Source: CAVQEG01 sp963711465
Lineage (GTDB): Bacteria; Bacteroidota; Ignavibacteria; OLB7
DNA length: 64,000 nucleotides
Reading direction: 5' to 3'
Assembly (NCBI GenBank): GCA_963711465.1
Contig: CAVQEG010000002.1
Span: 434,001 to 498,000 of the forward strand
The notes below the pieces were generated by a model, which was not told the DNA's origin, did not search any database, and was given only the letters and a program-made list of their open reading frames with translations. Positions 38,741 to 49,200 of the stretch are shown piece by piece. Numbering within the stretch: position 1 is the first letter of the stretch; every line of letters begins with the position of its first letter. The translations under genes were made by a program, and so were the position numbers.

Positions 38741-39626
38741 CGTTTTCCCCGGCGGTGGGTGATGATGGGGAAGTGGCGGCGCAGAGCTCTTCGAGCTTCA
38801 CGCAGTAATCGTGCTTTGGAATTCGCGCGGCGAGCGCTGCGTAGAGTCGCTCGGATTCGGAGCGGTGGTCTGCGTCGGAGTCGCCGAGCTTCCAGAGCCA
38901 GAAGTGCAGCTCGGCTCGCTGTTCATCATCCGCGGCACCTTCCAGCATCACGCCCAGTCGATGCGCCACGGCCGCCGTGCTGAAGTGTTCCAGCGCGCGA
39001 TCGTACTCGCCGAGACTCCGGTACACATCGCCCAAATTCCCCTGCGCTATCGCCGCGCTCAGGCGGTTGCCCAACTGATCCAACAGATCCCGCGCGCACG
39101 CCAGTTCTTCCAACGCTTCGTCATGCGCTCCGCGCAACCGCAACAACCCACTCAGACTCCTCCGTGAGGCTGCTTCCTCAACCGTGTCTCCACGCGCTAC
39201 TGCCAGGTGCAGTCGCTCCCGGCACAGCTCCATCCCGTAAGACCACCGCCGCAGACGTTCAAGAATATCGGCCACGCGACCAATCCCCGCCCCCCGCTCC
39301 ACACCGTCCGATTCCGTCCAGCGCTCCAACCCGCGTCGGTACCACTGGTCGATCACGCTCCCGTCCGGCTCCGTCGACCAGTACGCCATCACCTCGTACT
39401 TGGCATCCCCGTCGTAGAGCGACAGGAACACCGACATCGTCGACAGAGTCTCCCGCAACCGATCGGTCGCGCCCGACGCCTTGAGCTGATACGCCAGCTC
39501 CCTCGCCGGGTGCGCCGGAACGTTTGCGCCTTCACCGATCGCCGTCGTCACGCCCGTCTGGAAGGACTGCGCGAGCCGGTTATGCACTGCCCGTTGCGGC
39601 AGGCGTTTGTTAGTCGGTGGCGACAT
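38727..39626 (-). CDS. Array copy 4: internally deleted paralogue keeping only TPR sensor region
   Basis: A start at 39626 (MSPPTN) preserves the same ATG/stop overlap with copy 3 as the other copies, giving 299 aa. After six residues of the normal leader the frame jumps to KRLPQRAVHNRLAQSFQ, the segment that follows the ATPase in copy 7 (there EKRYLSDEQKR). This removes DUF4062 and the whole NACHT domain, roughly 1.7 kb. The sensor linker (ARELAYQLKASGATDRLRETL) remains. One TPR remains (AIAQGNLGDVYRSLGEYDRA). A second deletion fuses it to the cap. It may be a decaying copy, or a stand-alone sensor or decoy. Confidence 0.75.
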   Translation of the reverse strand: MSPPTNKRLPQRAVHNRLAQSFQTGVTTAIGEGANVPAHPARELAYQLKASGATDRLRETLSTMSVFLSLYDGDAKYEVMAYWSTEPDGSVIDQWYRRGLERWTESDGVERGAGIGRVADILERLRRWSYGMELCRERLHLAVARGDTVEEAASRRSLSGLLRLRGAHDEALEELACARDLLDQLGNRLSAAIAQGNLGDVYRSLGEYDRALEHFSTAAVAHRLGVMLEGAADDEQRAELHFWLWKLGDSDADHRSESERLYAALAARIPKHDYCVKLEELCAATSPSSPTAGENDAAA

Positions 39627-42600
39627 CGTCGGCCTCGGCGGTGGGTGATGGTGGGGAGGAGGCGGCGCGGAGGTCGTCGAGCATGGATGCGTAGCTCTGC
39701 TTCGGGATGCGCGCATGCAGGGCGGTGTAGAGTCGGAGCGCTTCTCCGTGGTGCTCAGTGTCGGTCACACCGAACTTCCAGAGCCAGTAATGGATCTCCG
39801 CACGGTGTCCATCATCGGTGGTTTCGCGAAGCATTTCCTCCAGGTCCCCGATTCCACCCGCGCGATCGCCGGCAGCAACAGCGACCCGCGCGAGCAACAC
39901 GCGGCATTCGTGGAGCATGTCGGCTCTCGATAGTTCGCGGGCGATTTCCATGCTCTGGAGAACGTTCTCACCGACCGCCTGCAAGGCATCGTTCCTCCAT
40001 GTCTCAGGTTCAGCATGCGGGACGTACCGCTGCAGGAATTCCGGCATCATTCCTTGCGGAACCGTGGCGTCACTGCGATCGATCATCGCCAGGAGTACCT
40101 CCCCGATGCTCTTGAGCCACACGCTCACGCCGTGACGGGAGCCGAGGCTGCGATGGCCGGTCATCGCCTGGTCATAGGCCGCAAGCGCCTCTTCGTAGTC
40201 TCCGAGACTCGCGTACACGCGACCACGATTGCCGACGGCAGCCCAGACGACATATTGATCGCCGATTTCCAGCGCGATCTGCTCGGCCTCGCCATAGCAC
40301 GCGAGCGCCTCGGCATACTCCCCGAGATCGGTGTGCACCGCAGCACGATTGGCGAGGGAAGCGGCAATGTTTCGTCGATCGCCCATTTCCCGCGCCATCC
40401 GTTCCATCGTCCGATAGCACGCAAGCGCCTCGGCGTACTCGCCGCGATGGGCGTGCACCAGGCCACGGTTGCCGACGGTACTGGGCATGCCCTGCCGGTC
40501 GCCCAACTGCTGCAGGAGCTGCTCCGATTCGGCGTAGCAGGCCAGCGCCTCGCCATGCTCACCGATACTGTGATGCACGATACCGCGATTGCCGACGCAA
40601 CGGGCAAGGCCGGCTCGATCACCCAGCTCCCGTGCGATTGATTCCGCCTCCCGGAAGCGGTCGAGAGCGTTGCCGTTCTCTCCGAGACTGTGGTGCAGCA
40701 CGCCCTGATAGGCGAGAGCATTCAGGATTCTCCGTCGATCGCCCAGCTCCCGTGCGACCGCCTCACTCCGTCGCGCAAAGTCATTGGCTTCCTCCATTCT
40801 GCCCAGGCCTCGGGCATACCACGACAACGCCGACAGTGCATGCGATTCTCCTTCGCGATCTCCGAGTTCCTGCACCAGCCGCAAGCGCTGGTTCTGCAGT
40901 CGATAGGCCTCGCGAAAGTCAGCGACCGAAGAGAGCAGCTCCGCGACCATACCGAGGACTTCCGACTGACGCTCGGGTGATGGCGATTGCGTCCGCGTCC
41001 ACGTGTCCACGCCTGCCCTGTACGCTTCGGCAATCGTCTCCGGCACGCTCTGCGACCACTGAGCCAGCACTTCGAGCCGATCGGTCCGCCACAACAGTTC
41101 GAACCGCGCCATGTTCGACATCACGCCCTCCACCCGCTCCCGTTGTCCGAGGGAGCTCAGAGCGTGCAGCAGCTCGAGCGTCGATCGCAGCGTCAATTCC
41201 GTTCGCTCGAAGTGCTCGGCCAGGTGTTCGTGGCACAGGAGCCGAAGCTCCGGCTTCGACAGGTACCGTTTCTCGACAGCACGCCGCAGATAGTCGTGGA
41301 AGAAGCTCAACAGCCCATCGCGTCGCAGCAGGTGGTAGTCCAGCCCCAGCAACATCGAGGAGAGCTTCATGCGACCGATACCGGTCAGCGCCTCCAGGTC
41401 CTCCTCGCTCAGGCCCGATCGCGACGCCCAGATGAGACTCAGCACCTCGCGCACCGCCTTCTGGGAATAGTCGTCCTCCAGGCGTTCGAGAACTCGCTGG
41501 AAGAGATCCTCGGTACCCGTCGTATTCAGCAGATTCTCCAGCGTCCGATCCAGATGTTCGTGCATCCCGTGAACGCGCAGCTCCTCCAGCAGCGTCCGCA
41601 GGAACAGCGGGTGGGCGCACTTCGCATCGGAGGCCACGCGCCTGACCTGCTCGGCCGACAGCGCCTTGCTGTACTCGGCCAGAAACCGCACCACGACCGC
41701 CTCGCGTTCGGACTCGCTCAACGGCTGCATCCCCAGTTCCGACCAGCCGCGACGTCGCAGATCGACCAGCGTCTGCTCGACGGTGCTCGAGACGATCAGC
41801 TTCACTCCCTCGGGCATCACCGGGGGCAGCCAGTGCAGATCCAGCGCGCGCCCGCTCAGTTGATTGATTCCATCGATCACCAGCAGCATTGGTGCGCCGA
41901 GGTTGAAGCCCAGCCAGTTTGCAAACGCACGCTCGAGCTGCTCCGGGCGAGAGGGAATTTCCTCGCTGCGATCATACCGCTCCCTGACCTCTTCGATCAC
42001 ATGGCCGATGATCCCCAGGTGACTGCTGTCGCCTGCGCCTATACCCACGTAATGCTCGATGACGTGCAACTGTGGTTGCCGTCGCCGAAGCTGATCGCAC
42101 CAGAACGACACCAGGGAACTCTTGCCGGAGCCGCTCTCGGCGTAGAGCACCAATGGCTGCTCACCGGTGGCGAACCACTCGTTGAGTCGCTTCAGGTACT
42201 GCGGATTGGGGATGTAGGCGCGGCGGCGACTGGCGGCAAAGGCGGCATGGCGGGAGCGTTCCTGTTCCAGCGGTGTCGGCGGCTTCGCCTCGGCGAAGTC
42301 CCGCTCGATGATCCCGATCAGCTCGTCGTAGATCAGTTCGCCCAGCGACACCGGGTCGCGGAACTCCTCGACCATCAGGCCTGCGTCACGAATCCGCTCC
42401 TTCAGGGCGACCAGCTTCTCGTGCTCTTCGTCGCTATCGGTTGCAGGCGATGCGTCCGGGAGTGTCCGGCGCTGGCGTCGGAAGAAGAATCGAACGTATT
42501 CGGCCCGCGACGGATCGTTGAGAGCACCGTGTCGGAACTCGATATCTGTAATGGACGATCCGGCCAGCGCGGCGTCTTCGAGCCACGGCCAGCGTGTGAG

Positions 42601-42906
42601 CAGTTCCGGATCCTTGTAGTACTCATGCATCGGCGGTGCCCAGCCATAGCGCTCACCGACCAGCCCGATGAAGTACGGACGGCACTTGTCGATCTCCTCG
42701 AGGCAGGTGCGGATCACCTGGCCGAACACGACGTCCTCGTCGGTCAGTCCCCAGCGCAGGTCGACTTCGGTGAACGTGATTCCCCGCTGGCGGCAGAGCG
42801 CGCGGATTTCGGGGAAGATTTTCTTCACCAGATGCTCCCGCTCCTCCTGCATGTCGCGGAAGGTGGAGCTGATGAAGACGCGGAGTTCGTTAGGCTGCGA
42901 CATCAT
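39610..42906 (-). CDS. Array copy 3: DUF4062-NACHT-TPR protein
   Basis: The start at 42906 (MMSQPNELRVF) matches the other copies; the open frame reaching 43299 is a read-through of copy 2 in another frame. The product is 1098 aa. DUF4062 carries small changes (RDMQEE; LVGERYGWAPPM). Walker A is AESGSGKSS and Walker B MLLVIDGINQL. The sensor linker is of the 'LELLHALSSLGQ' type. Five TPRs are more diverged than those of copy 6 (e.g. STVGNRGLVHAHRGEYAEAL). The cap reads HRAEIHYWLWKFGVTDTEHH. It overlaps copies 2 and 4 by 17 bp each. Confidence 0.92.
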   Translation of the reverse strand: MMSQPNELRVFISSTFRDMQEEREHLVKKIFPEIRALCRQRGITFTEVDLRWGLTDEDVVFGQVIRTCLEEIDKCRPYFIGLVGERYGWAPPMHEYYKDPELLTRWPWLEDAALAGSSITDIEFRHGALNDPSRAEYVRFFFRRQRRTLPDASPATDSDEEHEKLVALKERIRDAGLMVEEFRDPVSLGELIYDELIGIIERDFAEAKPPTPLEQERSRHAAFAASRRRAYIPNPQYLKRLNEWFATGEQPLVLYAESGSGKSSLVSFWCDQLRRRQPQLHVIEHYVGIGAGDSSHLGIIGHVIEEVRERYDRSEEIPSRPEQLERAFANWLGFNLGAPMLLVIDGINQLSGRALDLHWLPPVMPEGVKLIVSSTVEQTLVDLRRRGWSELGMQPLSESEREAVVVRFLAEYSKALSAEQVRRVASDAKCAHPLFLRTLLEELRVHGMHEHLDRTLENLLNTTGTEDLFQRVLERLEDDYSQKAVREVLSLIWASRSGLSEEDLEALTGIGRMKLSSMLLGLDYHLLRRDGLLSFFHDYLRRAVEKRYLSKPELRLLCHEHLAEHFERTELTLRSTLELLHALSSLGQRERVEGVMSNMARFELLWRTDRLEVLAQWSQSVPETIAEAYRAGVDTWTRTQSPSPERQSEVLGMVAELLSSVADFREAYRLQNQRLRLVQELGDREGESHALSALSWYARGLGRMEEANDFARRSEAVARELGDRRRILNALAYQGVLHHSLGENGNALDRFREAESIARELGDRAGLARCVGNRGIVHHSIGEHGEALACYAESEQLLQQLGDRQGMPSTVGNRGLVHAHRGEYAEALACYRTMERMAREMGDRRNIAASLANRAAVHTDLGEYAEALACYGEAEQIALEIGDQYVVWAAVGNRGRVYASLGDYEEALAAYDQAMTGHRSLGSRHGVSVWLKSIGEVLLAMIDRSDATVPQGMMPEFLQRYVPHAEPETWRNDALQAVGENVLQSMEIARELSRADMLHECRVLLARVAVAAGDRAGGIGDLEEMLRETTDDGHRAEIHYWLWKFGVTDTEHHGEALRLYTALHARIPKQSYASMLDDLRAASSPPSPTAEADDVATD

Positions 42907-45900
42907 CGGCCTCGGGAGCGGTGGGTTCGGCGGCGGCGATGAGCTCGTCGAGCCTCGTGCGGTAGTCAGACTTCGGAATTCGCTCGCATAGCATCGCGTA
43001 GAGCAGCTCGGATTCGGCGCGGTGGTCGCTCGACGGGTCGAGACCGAGCTTCCAGAGCCAGTAGTGCAGCTCGGCACGCTGCGCGTCATCAGTGGTTTCC
43101 GATACCATCGCGCCGAGACGGTGGAGCGCAGCGTCGGCGGCCCCTTCGGCAGCGTCGATCCGCCCGAGCAGAACACGGCCTGCGAAGAGCATATCCGGCG
43201 TCGACAGCTCCTCGGAGATTTCCACGCATTCCTCGGCCTGTTCTCGCGCCACCCGCAGGGTGTTCGCCCGCCAATTCGCAGTATCCGCCCCAGCGACAAA
43301 CTCCGGCAGATACGGTGGCATTTCCTCGCCTCCCTCGACGAGCTCGAGCAGTATGTGCGCGGCTCCCTTCAAACAGAAGTCCAAGGCATGGCGATTGCCG
43401 ATCCGGCGATGCTCCGCCGCCGCCGAGTGGAACTGCTCCAGCGCTCGGTCATACTCGCCGCGACTGAAGTACACATTGCCCATGTTCCCCTGCGCAATGG
43501 CAACGCCCTCGCGGTCGCCCAACTCCTCGCTGATCTGCAACTTCACCCCATAGCTCTCCAGCGCTCGGTCATACTCGCCGCGACTGGAGTACACGATGCC
43601 CATGTTCCCCTGGGCATTGGCAACGCCCTCCCGGTCGCCCAACTCCTCGCTGATCCGCAACTGCACCCGAAGACTCTCCAGCGCTCGGTCATACTCGCCG
43701 CGAGCGAAGTACACACTGCCCATGTTCCCCTGCACCCCGGCAACGCTGTGGCGGTCGCCCAACTCCTCGCTGATCCGCAACCAGGCCTCATACCTCTCCT
43801 GCGCTCGGTCAAATTCGCCGCGGCTCACGTGCACGCTGCCTATGTTCCCCTGCGCAATGGCAGCGCCGCGGCGGTTGCCCAACTCCTCGCTGATCCGCAA
43901 CAGCGCCTTATAGCTCTCCAGCGCTCGGTCATACTGGCCACGTCGGAAGTACACATTGCCCATGTTTCCCTCCGCATTGGCCACACCGCGCCAGTTACCC
44001 AGGTTCGTGTACAGATCCAACGCCCGCGTCAGCTCCGCCACGGCGTCGTCGTATGCTCCTCGTAACTGCAATAGCGATCCCAGACTCACACGCGATGACG
44101 CCTCCTCCGATGTGTTGCCCCGCCCCACCGCCAGCCTCAATCGCTCACGACACAGCTCGATCGCATACGACCAACGCCCCAGCCATTTCAGTACGACGAT
44201 CACGTGTCCCAATCCCGCACTGCGTTCTGTCGCATCGGCAACCGACCAACGCTCCAGTCCCCGCCGATAGCAGTCGTCGATCGCATCCCCGTCCACAACC
44301 CCCGACCAGTAGCCCAGGACCTCCTCTTCCCTCTGTCCCGTATAGAGCGCCAGAAACACCGGCATGGTCGACAGACATGCCTGCAGACGGTCGCTCGCTC
44401 CCGCGGCCTTCAATTGGTACGCGAGCTCGCCGGCCATGTGTTCGGACACTTTCGATCCCTCAGCCATCGCCGCCGACACCTCGCTCTGGTAATACTCCGC
44501 AAGCTGCTCGTGCGTCGTCTGCTGCTTCTGTCCGTCAGCCAGGTAGCGCTTCTCGACCGCACGCCGCAGGTAATCGTGGAAGAACGTCAGCCGCCCATCC
44601 TTGCGCACCAGGTGGTAGTCCAGACCGCTGATCATCGTCGAGAGCTTCAGGCGTCCCACCCCGCTCAGCGCTTCGAGTGCCCGCTCGTCGAGTCCGGCAC
44701 GACTTGCCCACAGTACGGCCATCACCTCGCGAACCGCTCGCGTCGAGTAGTCATCCTCCATCCGCTCCAGTACCTGCTGGAACAGATCCTCCGTACCGGA
44801 GGTCCCCAGGTACCGATTGATCCTGGCGTCCAGCGTCTCGTGCGAACTGTCCAGTCGGAGCTCTTCGAGAAGCGTTCGCAGAAACAGCGGGTGCGAACTC
44901 TTCGCATCCTCCACCAGTCGCGCGATCTGCTCCTTCGACAGCGCCTTGTGGTACGCCGAGAGATACCGCACGATCACCCCTTCCCGCTCTCGTTCGTTCA
45001 AAGGCTGCATCGCCAGCGTGCGCCATCCACGCCCGCGCAGTTCGACGAGCGTCTGCTCGACCGTGCTGGTGATGATGAGCTTCACCCCCGGTGGCATCAC
45101 CGGCGGGATCCAATGCAGGTCCAGCGCTCGACCCGTCAGCTGGTTGATGCCGTCGAGAATCAGCACCAGCGGTGACCCGACGGTGAACCCGAGCCAGTTG
45201 GCGAAATCCCGCTCGAGGTCCTCCGGCTTCGATGGCAGCTCTTCGCTGCGATCGAAGCGGTCCTGGATCTCCTCCATCACGTGCCGGATGATCCCGAGGT
45301 GATCGCTGTCGCCGGCGCCGATGCCCACGTAGTGCTCGACGATCGGCAGCTCCGGCTGTCGGCGCCGAAGCTGTTCCGTCCAGAAGCTCACCAGCGAGCT
45401 CTTGCCCGATCCGCTCTCGGCGTAGATCACCAGCGGTTTCGCGTGTTCCTCCGCCAGCCACGCGTTCATGCTGACCAGGTACTCGGCGTTCGGGATGTAC
45501 GCCTGGCGGCGACTCGCTGCGAACGCCTCGTGCCGTGCCCGCTCCTGGTCCAGCGGCGTCGGAGGTGCCGCGTCGGCGAAGTCTCGCTCGATGATCTCCA
45601 TGAGCGCGTCGTAGACGGCTTCGCCGAGTGATGTGGGATCGCGGAACTCCTCGACGTCGAAGCCGGCGCTGCGTATCCGATTCCTCAGATTCTCGAGCCG
45701 GTGGGTCTCCGTAGCGTCGGCCGGTGCCTCCGATCCGCGGCGGCGACGGCGGAAGAAGAAACGTGCCCGGGTGGTGGCGTCGGAGGAGTCCGGCGCCGGG
45801 ACCCCTCCCAGCCTCCCCTCCTCGTGCTTCGCGCTCGAGGGGTGGTGGGTTGGTGCTGCCTCTTCCTCCCGCTGCGCGCTCTCCTGCTCGGCTTCGTTGA

Positions 45901-46285
45901 GTGCGGCGTAGCGGAACTCGAGATCGACGATGCTCGACTGGTCCATTGCCGCTTCCTCGAGCCACGGGTAGGAGGCGAGCAACGCCTCGTCCTTGTAGTA
46001 CTCGACCAGGTCCGGGACGTAGCCGTAGAGATCACCGGTGATGCCGATGAAGTACGGGCGGCAGCGATCGATTTCCTCGAGACAGGTGCGGATGATGCGA
46101 CCGAGCGCCGCGTCCTCCTCGGTCAGCCCCCACCTGAGATCGACCTCGGTGAAGGTGATGCCCCGCTCGCGGCACAGCGCGCGGATCTCCGGGAAGATCT
46201 TCTTCACCAGGTGCTCGCGCTCCTCCTGCAGGTCGCGGAAGGTGCTCGAGATGAAAACGCGGAGTTCGTTAGGCTGCGACATCAT
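42890..46285 (-). CDS. Array copy 2: DUF4062-NACHT-TPR protein
   Basis: The 1131 aa start MMSQPNELRVF. DUF4062 at residues 5-92 is followed by an unusual in-frame insertion (about residues 128-160: EEEAAPTHHPSSAKHEEG, then RLGGVPAPDSS) before the conserved FFFRRRRRG. Walker A is AESGSGKSS and Walker B LVLILDGINQL. The sensor linker is ELAYQLKAAGASDRLQA, the lineage of copies 4 and 7. Five TPRs have consensus AQGNMGxVYxxRGEYDRALES / LRISEELGDREGV. The cap is QRAELHYWLWKLGLDPSSDH. It overlaps copy 1 by 17 bp. Confidence 0.92.
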   Translation of the reverse strand: MMSQPNELRVFISSTFRDLQEEREHLVKKIFPEIRALCRERGITFTEVDLRWGLTEEDAALGRIIRTCLEEIDRCRPYFIGITGDLYGYVPDLVEYYKDEALLASYPWLEEAAMDQSSIVDLEFRYAALNEAEQESAQREEEAAPTHHPSSAKHEEGRLGGVPAPDSSDATTRARFFFRRRRRGSEAPADATETHRLENLRNRIRSAGFDVEEFRDPTSLGEAVYDALMEIIERDFADAAPPTPLDQERARHEAFAASRRQAYIPNAEYLVSMNAWLAEEHAKPLVIYAESGSGKSSLVSFWTEQLRRRQPELPIVEHYVGIGAGDSDHLGIIRHVMEEIQDRFDRSEELPSKPEDLERDFANWLGFTVGSPLVLILDGINQLTGRALDLHWIPPVMPPGVKLIITSTVEQTLVELRGRGWRTLAMQPLNEREREGVIVRYLSAYHKALSKEQIARLVEDAKSSHPLFLRTLLEELRLDSSHETLDARINRYLGTSGTEDLFQQVLERMEDDYSTRAVREVMAVLWASRAGLDERALEALSGVGRLKLSTMISGLDYHLVRKDGRLTFFHDYLRRAVEKRYLADGQKQQTTHEQLAEYYQSEVSAAMAEGSKVSEHMAGELAYQLKAAGASDRLQACLSTMPVFLALYTGQREEEVLGYWSGVVDGDAIDDCYRRGLERWSVADATERSAGLGHVIVVLKWLGRWSYAIELCRERLRLAVGRGNTSEEASSRVSLGSLLQLRGAYDDAVAELTRALDLYTNLGNWRGVANAEGNMGNVYFRRGQYDRALESYKALLRISEELGNRRGAAIAQGNIGSVHVSRGEFDRAQERYEAWLRISEELGDRHSVAGVQGNMGSVYFARGEYDRALESLRVQLRISEELGDREGVANAQGNMGIVYSSRGEYDRALESYGVKLQISEELGDREGVAIAQGNMGNVYFSRGEYDRALEQFHSAAAEHRRIGNRHALDFCLKGAAHILLELVEGGEEMPPYLPEFVAGADTANWRANTLRVAREQAEECVEISEELSTPDMLFAGRVLLGRIDAAEGAADAALHRLGAMVSETTDDAQRAELHYWLWKLGLDPSSDHRAESELLYAMLCERIPKSDYRTRLDELIAAAEPTAPEADDVAA
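43436..44010 (-). repeat. Five 120-bp coding repeats (TPRs of array copy 2)
   Basis: The sequence gcgctcggtc recurs at 43441, 43561, 43681, 43801 and 43921, an exact 120-bp period. Most of each unit is shared. Each unit encodes a 40-aa TPR of the NMG lineage, different from the NRG lineage repeats of copy 6. Confidence 0.88.
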
Positions 46286-49200
46286 CGGCCTCGGAAGCGG
46301 TGGGTTCGGCGGCGGCGCTCAGCTCGTCGATGCGCTGGCGGAATTCATGTTTCGCCGTGCGCTCGCCAATCATCCGATACAGGTGCAGCGATTCGGCCCG
46401 GTGGTCGGAATCGTCGGCGTCGACACGCCAGAGCCAGTAGTGACACTCGGCGCGCTGAGCGTCGTCCACGGCCGAGCCGAGCAGTACGCGAAGTCGGTCG
46501 GTGGCGGCGACGCGGTCGCCGTCGAGGTCGTCGAGACGAGCGAGCAGCACGTTTGATGAAAAGGCCGTGGTCGACTTCGAGATCTCAGTGCTGACGGCAA
46601 CGCACTCTTCGGCTGCACGTCGCGCGGCTGCGAGTGCCGCCCGACGCCACGTCGTGTCGGTCCCGCCCGGGAGGTAGCCGGCGAGGGGCGCCGGAACAGG
46701 CTCGCTGCCTGGCCCGGCGAGTCCGACGATATCGACGAGGGTGCGTGCGGTTCCCTCCAGCCAATCGACCATGCCGTACGGATATTCGATTGCACGGTGT
46801 TCATCCGTGGCGCGAGCGAAGCACTCGAGCGCCTCGGCATACTGGCCGAGGCCGCGAAACGCAACGCCGGTGTTGCCGATCCCGAACGCCGCGCTTCTGC
46901 GGTCTCCGATCGATCTGGCAATCCTCTCCTGTTCGGCGAAACACATCCGTGCGTCGGAATACTCGCCGAGCTCGGCATGGATGACGCCTCGATTGCCCAC
47001 GGCCACGGCAACCTGTGCGGGATCGTCGAGTTCACGCGCAAGCGTCTCCCACTGCTCGTATGAGGCGATGGCCGCATCGTAGAGACCCTGCCAGAAATAG
47101 GCGTTGGCACGTCCGGCACACGCAGTGAGTATGCGTCGGGCGTCTCCGGTCTCACAACCGATCTTCTCCGCTTCTTCAAAGCATTCCAGCGCCCGTTCGT
47201 GTTCACCGCAATCCGAGTAAACCACTGCACGATTACCGATGGCTGTTGCGACGAGACGTCGATCGCCCAGCGCTCGGGCGATGCGTTCCTGTTCGGACAG
47301 AAGCGAGAGCGCTTCCCCGTATTCGGCACGATGGCTTCTGGCGAGTCCCTCGTTGCCGATTGCAACGGCGAGCATCCTGCGATCGCCGGTCGATCGAGCG
47401 ATGACCTCCTGTTCGCGATGACACGCAATGGCTTCGGCGTATTCACCACGCTGGTGGTGGACGAGACCTCGATGGCCCACGGCCACGGCAACCATTCCCC
47501 AGTGTCCCACGGCTCTGGCGTGGCGCTCCTGTTCGTCGAAGCATGCCATCGCCTCGTCGTTCTCACTCCGCAACATGCATACGAGACCACGCTGACCGAC
47601 GGCAAACGCGATCATCCTCTGATCGCCAGTCTCACGTGCGATCTGCACCGACTGGAGCGCGAGGCCCTCGGCGTCCTGCATCCGGCCAAGGTGTCCGGCC
47701 ATCTGTGCGAGCATGACCAGGACACTCGCTTCGCCCCTGCGATCGCTCCGCTCTCTGACCAGTTGAAGGCGCTCCTGCTGCAACCGCTCCGCGTCCTCGA
47801 TGGCGCCCACCACCTCGAAGAGGTCGGCAATCATGCCGAGAACGTTCGTCAGTCGTGCGCCGTCGGGAGACGACCGGGATCGCCACGACTTCAGACTTGA
47901 GTCGTACGCAGCCGAAATCACCGACGGGCTCTGCTCGGACAAGAACTGCAGTACAAGGAATCGATCGGCTCCAGGCCACAGGACTTCGAACCGGGAGACA
48001 TCGGTCAGGACGTTCTGAACCTCCGCCGCGGAACCGAGTGCATTCAACGAATGCAGCAGATCGAGCGTCGAGCGCTGCGTCACCTCAAGCCGCTGGAAGT
48101 GGGTCGCGAGCTGCCGATGCCGTTCCTGCTGCGATTCAATCGCCGACAGATATCGCTGCTCGACCGCGTGCCGTAGATACTCATGGAAGAACGTGAGGAC
48201 GTCATCCTTGCGAACGAGATGGTAGTCCAAGCCGTTCACCATCGTCGAGAGCTTCAGTCTTCCGATGCCCGTCAGCTCCGACAGCGTGGTCTCGTCCAGG
48301 CCGCGACGACTGCACCAGAGCAGGGACATGATCTCACGAACCGCACGCGTTCCGTAGTCGTCCTCCATGCGCTCGAGCACGAGTTGAAAGAGATCGTCCG
48401 TCCCGGTCGCCTCGAGATATCGCTCGATCCGTCCGTCGAGCTGTTCATGGCTGGCATCCAGCCGCAGTTCCTCCAGAAGCGTGCGGAGGAACAGCGGATG
48501 CGAGCACTTGGGGTCATCCGCAATCCTGCGCACCTGATCCGGTGAAAGCGCCTTGCGGTACTCCGAGAGGTACCGCACAACCACCGCCTCGCGTTCCTTC
48601 TCCGTCAGCGGCTTGATCCCCAGCGTCCGCCAGCCCCGCGACTGCAGTTCGACCGGCGTCTGCTCCACCGTGCTGGTGATAATCAGCTTCACTCCCGCGG
48701 GCATCACCGGTGGCAGCCAGTGCAGATCCAGCGCACGCCCCGTCAACTGATTGATCCCGTCGATCACCAGCAGCAGCGGACGGCCGACGGTGAATCCCAG
48801 CCAGTTGGCAAACTGCTGCTCGATCTCCTCCGGCTTCGACGGCAGCTCCTCGGTTCGCTCGAACCGCTCCCGAATCTCCTCCATCACGTGCCGCATGATC
48901 GCTACGTTGTCACTCGAGCCCGCGCCGACTCCGACGTAGTGCTCGACGACCGGCAGATCAGGATGCAGGGTGCGCTGCATGTGACACCAGAACGACACCA
49001 GTGAACTCTTGCCGGAACCACTCTCGGCGTAGATCACCAATGGCCGCTCGTCGTCGACCGACCATGCGTCGAGTGCCTTGAGATACTCCGGGTTCGGGAT
49101 GTAGGCGTGGCGCCGCGACTCTGCGAAGGCTCGGTGACGGGAGCGTTCCTCCTCGAGCGGTGTCAGAGGTGCCGCGCGTGAGAAATCCCGTTCAACGATC

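Noticed and set aside
40987..42942. 651-aa plus-strand frame opposite array copy 3
   Set aside because: It is a shadow of copy 3. The same antisense frame recurs opposite every array copy and mirrors the DUF4062/NACHT sequence.
42907..43299. N-terminal extension of array copy 3
   Set aside because: The extra 131 codons lie over the 3' end of copy 2 in another frame and lack family similarity. The MMSQPNELRVF start aligns with the other copies.
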